Positions 25,224 through 32,865 of a stretch of DNA of 64,000 bases are shown here, in pieces. The stretch comes from Ardenticatenales bacterium (GTDB lineage Bacteria > Chloroflexota > Anaerolineae > Promineifilales > Promineifilaceae), in contig JACKBM010000022.1 of assembly GCA_020634575.1 (NCBI GenBank), positions 24,057 to 88,056 of the forward strand. Direction: 5' to 3'. Each line of letters starts with the position of its first letter. Position 1 is the stretch's first letter. The notes beneath the pieces are model-generated. The model worked only from the letters and a program-made list of their open reading frames with translations, did no database searches and was not told the origin of the DNA. A program made the translations under genes and the position numbers.

Positions 25224-25612
25224 CTGTTTTCGAGCAATAAGGTTAGCCCGAAAAAGGGCGGGCAATTTAAAGACCACAAGGAAGAGGGGAATCACCCTGA
25301 ATCCGGCGGTTTTGTCGCGTTTCTCTCGTGCCAGTTTTTTATATGAGGGAAAGTGCCCTTGTGGTAAACCATCCGAATCTGCGACCAGAATACCAGCATC
25401 GACAGTTAAATGCGAACAAATATTTTACAGGCGCGCAATTTCCCAGCATACATTCATCTGGATTAAAAGGCTGGTATTGCCGGCCGGCTAGGGAGCAGTA
25501 AAAGCCCGTAAACAAGGCTGGATGCTGCCATACTTTTCTGGCGACTCTTAACGGGTTTTTACTATACCTGCCGGCTACGGAAGCCAGGGGAACGCTCTAT
25601 TTCACAGTATAA
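25224..25612 (-). ncRNA. Candidate structured non-coding RNA in a gene-free interval
   Basis: The interval 25029-25735 has no convincing protein gene. It contains two long-range stems. One is ACCACAAGG (25273-25281) with CCTTGTGGT (25357-25365). The other is a two-part helix GCCGGC/AGG plus AGTAAAAGCCCGT (25483-25509) with ACGGGTTTTTACT plus CCT/GCCGGC (25551-25575). On the minus strand a TATACT box (25606-25611) starts the region and an intrinsic terminator ends it. No known RNA family is recognised; the strand is inferred from the terminator. Confidence 0.35.
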
Positions 25613-25735
25613 TTTGTAGCCGGACGCGTGTTGGCAGGTTATGTAGAGATATGTTTTTATGTTGTACTTTTCGAATGGCTATGCGCAGCTCATGGCTTAT
25701 GTTTAGAGAGATAGGCAAGTCGCAAGGGTGAAATA

Positions 25736-26350
25736 ATGGGTTTTCTGATCGATATTGTGGGTAATCTGGGGGTGGGTAAAACCACGTTGGCGGCGCAACT
25801 GGCAGAACGATTGCCAGCCACGCCATACTGGGAGAGCCCCACGGCGAGGCCCTTTCAGGAGCTATTCAGCGCTGATAAGCCACGCTGGGCGTTGGCCAAT
25901 CAACTTGACTTCTTTATGTTCCGGGCTGAGCAGGAGCGGCAGGGCAGAGGGGCGGCGGCGATCGCCATCCACGATGGTGGCCTGGACCAGGATTTTAATG
26001 TTTTCTGCCGTCTCATGCTGGAGGCGAAGTATCTCGCTGGACCTGAATATGACCTTTGTGCCCACACCTACCAATTGTTACGCGCCCTGCTGCCGCCGCC
26101 GGAACTGACTGTATACCTGGAAGCACCGGTTGCGGTTATCCAGGCGCGGCGCCAGCAGCGGGGCCGGCCGAATGATGACAATATCATCGCCCTGGAGTTG
26201 CTCAGTCGCTTCCAGGTTCATCTGGACAACTGGTTGCTGGCGCAGAAAGGGGACAACCTGATTCGATTTGCTGCTGGCGGCGCTGTGTTCTGGGATGAAA
26301 CGGCAGTGGATCAGCTGGCGGATGAGATCCGGCGCCGGTTGGGTTGTTGA
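25736..26350 (+). CDS. Deoxynucleoside kinase family protein
   Basis: A 204-residue P-loop kinase with the Walker A motif 'IVGNLGVGKTTLA' at residues about 7-19, typical of the deoxyadenosine/deoxyguanosine kinase fold. The 'WESP' segment takes the place of the usual 'EP' after beta-2, 'NQLDFFMFRAEQ' matches the helix-3 region, and 'LTVYLEAPVAVIQARRQQRG' contains the LID arginines. Family members phosphorylate deoxynucleosides for salvage. Purine salvage relatives (adenine deaminase, psuG) occur nearby but not in the same operon. The long leader (25612-25735) may start at a TATAAT box at 25608. Confidence 0.8.
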   Translation: MGFLIDIVGNLGVGKTTLAAQLAERLPATPYWESPTARPFQELFSADKPRWALANQLDFFMFRAEQERQGRGAAAIAIHDGGLDQDFNVFCRLMLEAKYLAGPEYDLCAHTYQLLRALLPPPELTVYLEAPVAVIQARRQQRGRPNDDNIIALELLSRFQVHLDNWLLAQKGDNLIRFAAGGAVFWDETAVDQLADEIRRRLGC

Positions 26351-26413
26351 TACCGGCCGGTCACCACATTACAATTAGCTTCCTAAATCCTGAACAGCAA
26401 ACAGAGAGAAAAC

Positions 26414-27322
26414 ATGATTCCCCTGAAAATCAAACCTGACATCGAAGCAGCCCTGGCGGCCGGCCAACCCGTGGTGGCCCTGGAAAGCACCGTCATCACG
26501 CACGGCCTGCCTTATCCCGATAATTTGAATACCGCTCGCCTGATGGAAGCGGCCGTGCGCGAGGGGGGTGCCTTGCCGGCGACCATCGCCCTCATTCAAG
26601 GGGTGATCCATATTGGCCTGACGGATGAGCAGCTGTGTTACCTGGCGGAGCGACCGGCCGGTACCGTCCGCAAATGTAGCCGCCGCGACTTCGCCATCAC
26701 CGTGGCCAACAAAGAAGATGGTGCCACCACCGTCGCCGGCACCATGATTGCCGCGGCCATGGCCGGCATCCCCATCTTCGCCACCGGCGGCATCGGCGGC
26801 GTCCACCGCGGCCATCCTTTTGACGTCAGCGCTGACCTGGCCGAGCTGGGCCAGACGCCGGTCGCCGTCGTTTCCAGCGGTCCCAAGCAGATCCTGGATC
26901 TGGACGCCACCCGTGAGATCCTGGAGACCAATGGGGTGACTGTGGTCGGCTACGGCAGCGACAAAATGGCGGCTTTCTACTGCCGCGAGAGCGAGCACCC
27001 GGCCGATGTCCGCCTGGACACGCCCGCCGAGGTCGCCCGTCTGATCCGGACCCATCAGCAGTTGGGGCTGCAGAGCGGCTTGCTCATTTCTGTGCCGGTG
27101 CCGGCTGAGGATGGGTTGGATTACGCCGAGATCGACCAGATCATTGACGTGGCGGCGGCCGAAGCGGACGCTGCCGGCATCCACGGCGCCGCCTCAACTC
27201 CCTGGTTGCTGCGCCGCATGGTGGAGCTGTCGGATGGCCGCACCCTCAAAGCCAACACCTCACTCCTGGCCAACAACGGCCGCACCGCCGCCCAAATCGC
27301 CGTCGCGTTGTCGGAGATCTAG
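26414..27322 (+). CDS. psuG: Pseudouridine-5'-phosphate glycosidase
   Basis: A 302-residue protein that matches PsuG along its length: the N-terminal 'VVALESTVITHGLPYPDN', 'GALPATIALIQGVIHIGL', the active-site 'RKCSRRDFAI', 'GGIGGVHRG', 'VSSGPKQILDL' with the catalytic-site Lys, and 'ANTSLLANN'. The enzyme cleaves pseudouridine 5'-phosphate to ribose 5-phosphate and uracil. The usual partner pseudouridine kinase (PsuK) is not adjacent, and the upstream gene is a deoxynucleoside kinase instead. It is followed immediately by a palindromic repeat. Confidence 0.95.
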   Translation: MIPLKIKPDIEAALAAGQPVVALESTVITHGLPYPDNLNTARLMEAAVREGGALPATIALIQGVIHIGLTDEQLCYLAERPAGTVRKCSRRDFAITVANKEDGATTVAGTMIAAAMAGIPIFATGGIGGVHRGHPFDVSADLAELGQTPVAVVSSGPKQILDLDATREILETNGVTVVGYGSDKMAAFYCRESEHPADVRLDTPAEVARLIRTHQQLGLQSGLLISVPVPAEDGLDYAEIDQIIDVAAAEADAAGIHGAASTPWLLRRMVELSDGRTLKANTSLLANNGRTAAQIAVALSEI

Positions 27323-27323
27323 G

Positions 27324-27431
27324 CCACGGATTAACAGGATTAAGCACGGATTTTTTTCTGGAGAATGAGATTGGCGCGTAATCGCCAGCCATTGTCAAAA
27401 AAATCCGTGTTTAATCCGTGTCAATCCGTGG
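27324..27431. repeat. Palindromic intergenic repeat, family 1 (outer form)
   Basis: Starts with CCACGGATTAACAGGATTAA two bases after the psuG stop and ends with a mirrored AATCCGTGTCAATCCGTGG at 27413-27431. Inside are runs of T and A forming a long hairpin. The right end overlaps the last codons of the cupin gene. Confidence 0.8.
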
Positions 27432-27870
27432 CTGCCTTCCTTTCTGCACCGACCATGACGAAGTACATGGTTGAGGTGGTGTCGCCCCGGTTTTCCCAGG
27501 CATGGAGGCCGCCGGTCTGGATGACACAATCACCCGGCTGCAGTTCAACTTCACTGCCATCCTCCATGACGAGCCAGACATTGCCGCTGATCAGGATGCC
27601 GTAGTCGGTGGAGTCGGTCAGGTGGAGGGGGACCTGTCCTCCGGGGGGGATGAGACCGACGATACAGGTGGTGCCATCGGCCGGGGGGAAGAAGTCGGTC
27701 ATCCCTTCGGTGGGGTCACCGGCCGGTACCGGCACGGTGTGCCCCCCAAACGTGCGCCAGAAATAGAGCAACTCGGACTCTTTTCCCTCAGGGGCCGCCG
27801 CCGCCAGCTGGTTCACAGCGGTAATGGTCGCCTTCCCTTCGTCATCGTACCCGGTCACTATTCGTCTCAT
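27421..27870 (-). CDS. Cupin-domain protein
   Basis: A 149-residue cupin. The start at 27870 (MRRIVTGYDD) follows GAGGAG. The core is 'IPPGGQVPLHLTDSTDYGIL' (motif 1, with His) and 'VELQPGDCVIQTGGLHAWEN' (motif 2, with His). The N-terminal part is typical of longer cupins acting on small molecules ('ELLYFWRTFGGHTVPVP'). The C-terminal '-ATD' codons are provided by the repeat element that overlaps the stop. Function unknown. Confidence 0.85.
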   Translation of the reverse strand: MRRIVTGYDDEGKATITAVNQLAAAAPEGKESELLYFWRTFGGHTVPVPAGDPTEGMTDFFPPADGTTCIVGLIPPGGQVPLHLTDSTDYGILISGNVWLVMEDGSEVELQPGDCVIQTGGLHAWENRGDTTSTMYFVMVGAERKAATD

Positions 27871-27889
27871 GTTATCTCCTCTTTTTTTG

Positions 27890-28047
27890 CCACGGATTAT
27901 CACGGATTATTTTTGTTTTTTGCCGCAGATTGCGCAGATTAGGGGATTTTTATGTTCGCAGGGCATGGGCAGTGCGAAGTCAAACATCAGCGAAATCAGC
28001 GCAATCTGCGGCAAAAATATCCGTGCTTAATCCGTGCTAATCCGTGG
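27890..28047. repeat. Palindromic intergenic repeat, family 1 (nested outer and inner forms)
   Basis: Outer arms CCACGGATTATCACGGATTA and TAATCCGTGCTAATCCGTGG enclose an inner pair GCCGCAGATTGCGCAG (from 27922) and GCGCAATCTGCGGC (to 28012). The right end overlaps the last codons of the epimerase gene. Confidence 0.85.
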
Positions 28048-28894
28048 CCGTTCTTCTCTCAGCCAGTTCAGCCAGCAGGTTGGCCAGGCTGTAGTGGGGC
28101 TCATAGCCGAGCAGGGTCTGGGCCTCGGTGCGGGCCAGGATGTCCGGGCGGACGCTGATATCGAGGCCGGCGGCTTCGGCCAGCTCGGCAAATTCGGGGT
28201 AGGTGGCCCGAAAGGTGCTGCCGGGGCCGTCCACATCCCAGTTGGCCAGTTGCGCCGCAGTGTAATCGTAGGCGCCGTCGATGTCGGCGACAAGGGGGGT
28301 GGGTTTGGCCGGGTCGGCCAGGTAGTCCAGGGCCAGGAGGACGGCGCGGGCAAAATCGTCAATGTGGACGGCGCCTTTCACAAACCAGTTGGCCCACTCA
28401 ATAAATGAGCCATAAACCGCTGAGTTCCAGGCCGGGATGAAGGCGCGCGGCCGCAAAATAACCAGCCGCACATTATGGCGGGCGGCAAAAGTCTGGGCGA
28501 TTTCCTCGGCGATGAGCTTGGTTTGCCGGTAATAGCCATCGCCATCGTAGATGCTGGTCGTCGAGATATGAAGAATCTGCTTCACCCCGCTTCGTATAGC
28601 TGTCTCGAAGATGTTGAACGTGCCGGTCGCATTCAGATCCCAGAAATCAAAGCCATCTTTCTGGCCGGTGACTTCATGAATGCCATGCCAGGCGGCGATA
28701 TGGACAACCACATCGACTTCAGACATCGCTTTTTGCAGCAAAGGGCGATCCAGGATGGAACCGTGAATGATGGTACCACCGGCAACCTGTGGCTGGCGGA
28801 TATCGATACGAACGGGGTGATCTCCCCGGGCGAGAAGCTGGGGGGTCAGGACAGTGGCCAGGTCACTGGCGCCGCCACTGAGCAGGATGTTCAC
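28037..28894 (-). CDS. NAD-dependent epimerase/dehydratase family protein
   Basis: A 285-residue extended SDR. The start is a GTG at 28894 with AGGAGG five bases upstream (VNILLSGGAS). The cofactor motif is atypical ('LLSGGASDLATVL' rather than TGxxGxxG), followed by 'DVVVHIAAWHG', 'ILHISTTSIYDG' and the catalytic 'YYRQTKLIAEE' (YxxxK). The protein ends in '-ATD', encoded by the overlapping repeat. A nucleotide-sugar epimerase or dehydratase role is possible, but the atypical glycine motif leaves the cofactor open. Confidence 0.85.
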   Translation of the reverse strand: MNILLSGGASDLATVLTPQLLARGDHPVRIDIRQPQVAGGTIIHGSILDRPLLQKAMSEVDVVVHIAAWHGIHEVTGQKDGFDFWDLNATGTFNIFETAIRSGVKQILHISTTSIYDGDGYYRQTKLIAEEIAQTFAARHNVRLVILRPRAFIPAWNSAVYGSFIEWANWFVKGAVHIDDFARAVLLALDYLADPAKPTPLVADIDGAYDYTAAQLANWDVDGPGSTFRATYPEFAELAEAAGLDISVRPDILARTEAQTLLGYEPHYSLANLLAELAERRTATD

Positions 28895-28992
28895 ATTGGC
28901 CTCCTGGGTAGGGCAGGGCCAAAGGCCCCACAGGAACAGACAGGCCAAGTTTACTTGGTCGGTTGAAATTCGGGTAGAAAGGCCTTTACTTG

Positions 28993-29054
28993 TTGACAGC
29001 AACATCGGACCTGCTTATTATTATCCTGTTTTCCCGGAATTGCGGGAAAACAGG
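28993..29054 (+). promoter_or_regulatory. Promoter and palindromic operator of the MFS-arsR operon
   Basis: TTGACA (28993-28998) and TATTAT (29016-29021) are 17 bases apart, a near-consensus promoter. Immediately downstream, CCTGTTTTCCCG (29025-29036) and CGGGAAAACAGG (29043-29054) form a perfect 12-bp inverted repeat with a six-base spacer, ending at the ribosome-binding site. An ArsR-type repressor is encoded by the second gene of the operon, so autoregulation is likely. Confidence 0.75.
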
Positions 29055-29062
29055 AAGGTGAT

Positions 29063-30388
29063 ATGAATCGGATTGGGGGAATGCGCGGCTTTGTCGTGTT
29101 GTGGCTGGGGCAACTTGTCTCGTTGTTGGGCACGGCAATGAGCCGGTTTGCCCTGACTATCTGGGCGTATGAGACGACGGGGTCGGTGACGGCACTGGCA
29201 TTAGTCGGCTTTTTCTCGTTTGGGCCGACGGTGATTCTCAGCCCGATCGCGGGCGCACTGGTGGACCGCTGGGATCGCAAGAAAATCATGATCGCCACGG
29301 ACCTGGTGGCCGGTCTGATGAGCACGACAATTTTGCTGCTGCTATATACGGATAACCTGGAACTCTGGCATCTTTATGTGGCCGGGGCAATTACCGGCGC
29401 CTTTGAGTCATTCCAGTTCCCCGCCTTTTCTGCGGCCATCACCATGATGGTGCCCAAAGAGCAATATGCCCGGGCCAGCGGCATGCAGTCGCTGGCGGAT
29501 GCGGCCACCCAGATTGCGGCACCCTTGCTGGCGGGTATTCTACTGGTGGTGATCAAGATTGAGGGCGTGCTGCTGATCGATGTGGTCACATTTTTGGTGG
29601 CTGTGGGCAGTTTGTTGTTTATTTTGGTGCCGCGACCGGCCGGTTCCCAGGAAGGGCAGGCAGTTCACGGGTCACTCTGGCAGGAATCCCTTTTCGGTTT
29701 CCGCTATATCTGGAATCGGCCCAGTTTGCTGGGCATGCAGCTGGTTTTCTTCGGCATCAACTTCACCTTCATATTTTCCGTGGTGCTGCTGCCACCACTG
29801 ATTCTCAGCCTTGTCGAGAACGGCGAAGTGATCCTGGGCACCGTCCAGTCCGCCACCGGGTTTGGGGCGCTGGTGGGCGCCTTGCTGCTGACCGCCTGGG
29901 GGGGCCCGGCGCGCAAGGTGCATGGTGTGTTGTTGGGCATGATCCTGGGTGGGCTGTTGGGGCAGACCATGTTGGGTCTGGGGACGGGGGTCCTCTGGTG
30001 GTCCGTTTGTGGTTTTTTCATGATGTTTTTCTCACCGCTTCTCAATGGCAGCAACCAGGCAATCTGGCAGGCCAAAGTGCCGCCAGATCTTCAAGGACGC
30101 GTATTTTCGGTGCGCCGGCTTATCGCCCAGATTACCGGGCCCGTGGCCATGCTACTGGCCGGACCTCTTGCTGATCGGCTGTTTGAGCCGGCCATGATGC
30201 CTGGTGGGATGCTAGCCGACAGCTTTGGCTTTATGGTCGGCACCGGCCCGGGCGCCGGTATTCGCCTGATTTTTGTCCTGACGGGTTTGTTATCTGTTTT
30301 CATTGGCATGGCTGGCTACGCTTTTCCGGCGGTACGAGAGATTGAAGAGCGGCTGCCTGACCATACCCCGGAGGCAACTGCTGTATGA
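29063..30388 (+). CDS. Major facilitator superfamily transporter (exporter-like)
   Basis: A 441-residue protein with about 12 spans, similar to the MFS_3/EntS-like exporter group. Motif A appears between spans 2 and 3 as 'GALVDRWDRKKIMI', and its second copy is degenerate. Other features are 'YARASGMQSLADAATQIAAP' in the middle of the N-half and 'VPPDLQGRVFSVRRLIAQ' in the C-half loop. GGAAGG precedes the ATG. Its stop overlaps the start of the ArsR gene as ATGA, so an exporter under a co-transcribed repressor is likely. The substrate is unknown. Confidence 0.9.
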   Translation: MNRIGGMRGFVVLWLGQLVSLLGTAMSRFALTIWAYETTGSVTALALVGFFSFGPTVILSPIAGALVDRWDRKKIMIATDLVAGLMSTTILLLLYTDNLELWHLYVAGAITGAFESFQFPAFSAAITMMVPKEQYARASGMQSLADAATQIAAPLLAGILLVVIKIEGVLLIDVVTFLVAVGSLLFILVPRPAGSQEGQAVHGSLWQESLFGFRYIWNRPSLLGMQLVFFGINFTFIFSVVLLPPLILSLVENGEVILGTVQSATGFGALVGALLLTAWGGPARKVHGVLLGMILGGLLGQTMLGLGTGVLWWSVCGFFMMFFSPLLNGSNQAIWQAKVPPDLQGRVFSVRRLIAQITGPVAMLLAGPLADRLFEPAMMPGGMLADSFGFMVGTGPGAGIRLIFVLTGLLSVFIGMAGYAFPAVREIEERLPDHTPEATAV

Positions 30389-31482
30389 CCCTGGATGCCA
30401 CACCCCTGTTGGCGCCGCGTCCGGTGACCATCACCGTCGAACTGGCGCCGTTACTCAACCAGCTCAACAGCCTGGCCGCTTTGAAAAGTGCACCATTCAT
30501 GAGTGGTCTGGCAGACTGGATTTATCAGACCGAGCGTCAATTGACGGACCAGGAGCGAGACAGCAACCGTCTGCTCTTTGCTTACCTCGGGCTGCCCGCT
30601 TTGGCAGCGGCCTTGCCACCTGATGCTCTGACCCTCTCCCTGGAAAGTTTCCTGACCAGGTTAGCTGTTGCAGACGCTAGCCAGTTTCGCGACCGCTGCC
30701 TGGCAGCAATGCTGGCCGATCCGCTGCCCAGTCTGGGCGTGGCGGCAGCCATGCCCCCGGTTCAGCCGGCTGAATTGCTGGCTGAAGCGAGCCGCTTTGT
30801 CGATTATTTCAACGCCCGCTTTGAATTTGGGACGGTGGCGGAGTGGTCGGCGCTTTACGAGCGGATGCAAAGACCTGAGGAATTGCTGCGGCAGATACAG
30901 GATCATTTGCAAACCCTCTGGCAGAAATATCTGCGTGCTGAGTGGGCGCGTGTCGAAAGTCGCGTACGTGGCGTTGTGGCTCGTCGGGAAGGACTTATCC
31001 GGCCGGATCAGGATATCTGGACCACCTTGCAGGCGGTAACCGGACGAAATCTGGCGGCCATTGCCAGCCCGGCCGAGTTGGGCCAATTTAGCCGGATTGT
31101 CTGCGTACCGACGCCGCATAATGGACCTTATTTGACGCCGATACCGGCCGGTGCCACCCTCTATCTCCTCTTCGGCATCCCCGCCCCGGACGCCCCGGTG
31201 GCAGCCCCGATCCCGCCTGATGTGGTTGTCGGCCGGCTGCAGGCACTCGGCGATGAAGTCCGACTGGCCATCCTGATGGCCCTGCAGACAGCTGGCGAAC
31301 TGAGTACGCCGGCGATCATGGCCCAATTTGATTTGAGCAAATCAGCCACCTCCCGCCATCTGCGCTTCCTCCAGGCCACCGAACTGGTCGAGGTCCGCCG
31401 CGAAGACAAGACGTTAAAGTTGTACCGTGTGAACCGGGCGGCGCTGGCCGAGCTGCGGGCGTTTCTCGGGACACTCGCCTAA
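30385..31482 (+). CDS. ArsR family transcriptional regulator with large N-terminal domain
   Basis: A 365-residue protein, far longer than ordinary ArsR repressors (about 100). Residues 1-270 form a helical domain like those of DUF5937-type regulators, and the C-terminal 85 residues are the winged helix: 'LQALGDEVRLAILMALQTAG', 'IMAQFDLSKSATSRHLRFLQ', 'VRREDKTLKLYRVN'. No Cys-x-Cys metal site is seen. It is translationally coupled to the MFS gene. The palindrome upstream of the operon is the likely binding site. Confidence 0.9.
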   Translation: MTLDATPLLAPRPVTITVELAPLLNQLNSLAALKSAPFMSGLADWIYQTERQLTDQERDSNRLLFAYLGLPALAAALPPDALTLSLESFLTRLAVADASQFRDRCLAAMLADPLPSLGVAAAMPPVQPAELLAEASRFVDYFNARFEFGTVAEWSALYERMQRPEELLRQIQDHLQTLWQKYLRAEWARVESRVRGVVARREGLIRPDQDIWTTLQAVTGRNLAAIASPAELGQFSRIVCVPTPHNGPYLTPIPAGATLYLLFGIPAPDAPVAAPIPPDVVVGRLQALGDEVRLAILMALQTAGELSTPAIMAQFDLSKSATSRHLRFLQATELVEVRREDKTLKLYRVNRAALAELRAFLGTLA

Positions 31483-31512
31483 TACGGTTGGCCGCGTCGC
31501 GCAAGCGGCGCG

Positions 31513-31668
31513 CCAACCTGACAATCAGGTCCCCCAACCTGACAGGTCCCCCAACTTGACAGGTCCCCCCAACCTGACAGGTCCCCCCAACCAACCTGAC
31601 AGGTCCCCCACTGGACAGAAGGTCCCCCAACCTGACAGGTCTGTCCCCCAACCCAGACAGCTCCCCCA
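31513..31668. repeat. Tandem repeat of CCCCCAACCTGACAGGT-like units
   Basis: About eight irregular units of 15-21 bases, each with a C-run followed by AACCTGACAGGT, some degenerate (AACTTGACAGGT, ACTGGACAGAAGGT). Each unit contains the small palindrome ACCTGACAGGT. The array fills the gap between the arsR stop and the zinc-ribbon gene. The unit is too short and variable for a CRISPR array and there are no spacers. Confidence 0.85.
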
Positions 31669-31746
31669 GAATGCCACTGGTAGAAATCTGTGCTAGAATG
31701 CCCCAAGTCGCGTGTCAATTGAATTCAGTTTGTGGGGGGAAGCAAA

Positions 31747-32082
31747 ATGAGCTTCATTACCTGTCCCAAATGCTGGCAAATGAATGCTGCCGGGAGCAGT
31801 TCTTGTTCACGTTGCCGGTATGACCTCTCGGATGTTGGACCTGTTGCAGTTGAAGCCAGGCCAAACCCACCAGCATTACCCGTCTCCCGATCTCCAGCGA
31901 GAGCGCAGGATCTACTGCGGCAGCTGGACCGAACTCAGACCAGGAAAACCAGCAAACATCGTGATAAAGCCATCATGATCGGCATCCTGATATTGTCTTT
32001 TGTGCTGGTTCTGGTATTTACTGGCGCCGATGCTGCTTTGATGCTGCTGGATATGATCTTTGATATTCTGCGCCGTTTATAG
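31747..32082 (+). CDS. Zinc-ribbon membrane protein, unknown function
   Basis: A 111-residue protein. The N-terminus holds a zinc ribbon of the CPxC-x(8-10)-CxxC type ('CPKCWQMNAAGSSSCSRCRY'), a proline- and arginine-rich linker follows, and one hydrophobic segment ('IMIGILILSFVLVLVFTGAD') plus a second amphipathic stretch end the protein. A purine-rich GGGGGGAAG lies before the ATG. Such proteins are common and uncharacterised. The linker could place the ribbon in the cytoplasm. Confidence 0.75.
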   Translation: MSFITCPKCWQMNAAGSSSCSRCRYDLSDVGPVAVEARPNPPALPVSRSPARAQDLLRQLDRTQTRKTSKHRDKAIMIGILILSFVLVLVFTGADAALMLLDMIFDILRRL

Positions 32083-32091
32083 TGGGGCCGA

Positions 32092-32865
32092 CTAGCCTGT
32101 CTGATCAGCCAGCTCCCACCAGCCGATCGTGCCCAGGATACCGAGCAGGCTGGCAACCAGAACGACGATGTAGCTGGCCGCGCCAACCGTTATACCCTGC
32201 GTCAGGAGGGCCGGCACGGCCCAGGGAAAGTATTCACCCCAGCCCAATACCACCGTGATCTGGGCCATGACGATCGCCAGGACCGCGCCGCCCAGCGCCG
32301 GCAGGTAGCCGCGGCCGGCGCTGGCCAGGAAGCTGATCGGCGTGACCAGCACCATCGTCAGTGTGGTTGCGAGCGCAAATTGGGCAGTCTGGGGCCAAAA
32401 CAGCTCCGGAGTGAGAGGCGGTAAGCCGACGATTAACCCCATGCCCAGCCCGCACAGGTAAACGAGGGTTGTCGCCAGCAGCGACCAGCCCAGGATAACC
32501 ACAAATTTGGCCAGGACGATGGCGCCGCGGCCGGTCGGTAGGGCGAGCAAATCCTTGACGGTTCGGTCGGCAAATTCGCGGCCGAAGACCCAGCTGCCCA
32601 CGAAGCTGTAGAGAATGATACCGCCGGTGGTTACCGCCTGGTTGAGGAAGTTGAACATGGCCGGCCAGGTGAATTCGCCGCCCACCAGATACGCCTTGCT
32701 GGTGATGATGCCCAGCCGGCTGGCCAGTTCGGGATCCTTGAATACCAACATAAACACGCCGCTGATCAACGGCACGATCATAAAGCCGATGAGCGCAAAC
32801 AACGGTAATGGGGCGCGTCTGGCCTTATTGATTTCGACCCAGATGGCTTGTGTGAGATTGTTCAT
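32092..32865 (-). CDS. ABC-2 type transporter permease
   Basis: A 257-residue protein with six hydrophobic spans. Sequence such as 'VGSWVFGREFADRTVKDLLALPTGR' near residue 85 is the cytoplasmic loop typical of ABC-2 permeases of exporter type. Its start overlaps the ATPase gene stop by four bases. Together with the ATPase it forms a two-subunit exporter under a TetR regulator. The substrate is unknown; drug or lipid export is typical. Confidence 0.88.
   Translation of the reverse strand: MNNLTQAIWVEINKARRAPLPLFALIGFMIVPLISGVFMLVFKDPELASRLGIITSKAYLVGGEFTWPAMFNFLNQAVTTGGIILYSFVGSWVFGREFADRTVKDLLALPTGRGAIVLAKFVVILGWSLLATTLVYLCGLGMGLIVGLPPLTPELFWPQTAQFALATTLTMVLVTPISFLASAGRGYLPALGGAVLAIVMAQITVVLGWGEYFPWAVPALLTQGITVGAASYIVVLVASLLGILGTIGWWELADQTG

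Noticed and set aside
25343..25495. A 50-codon open frame in the gene-free interval
   Set aside because: No ribosome-binding site, no domain, and it overlaps the proposed RNA stems; kept only as a possibility.
31513..31668. Possible CRISPR array
   Set aside because: Units are contiguous, 15-21 bases and irregular, with no unique spacers and no cas genes nearby.
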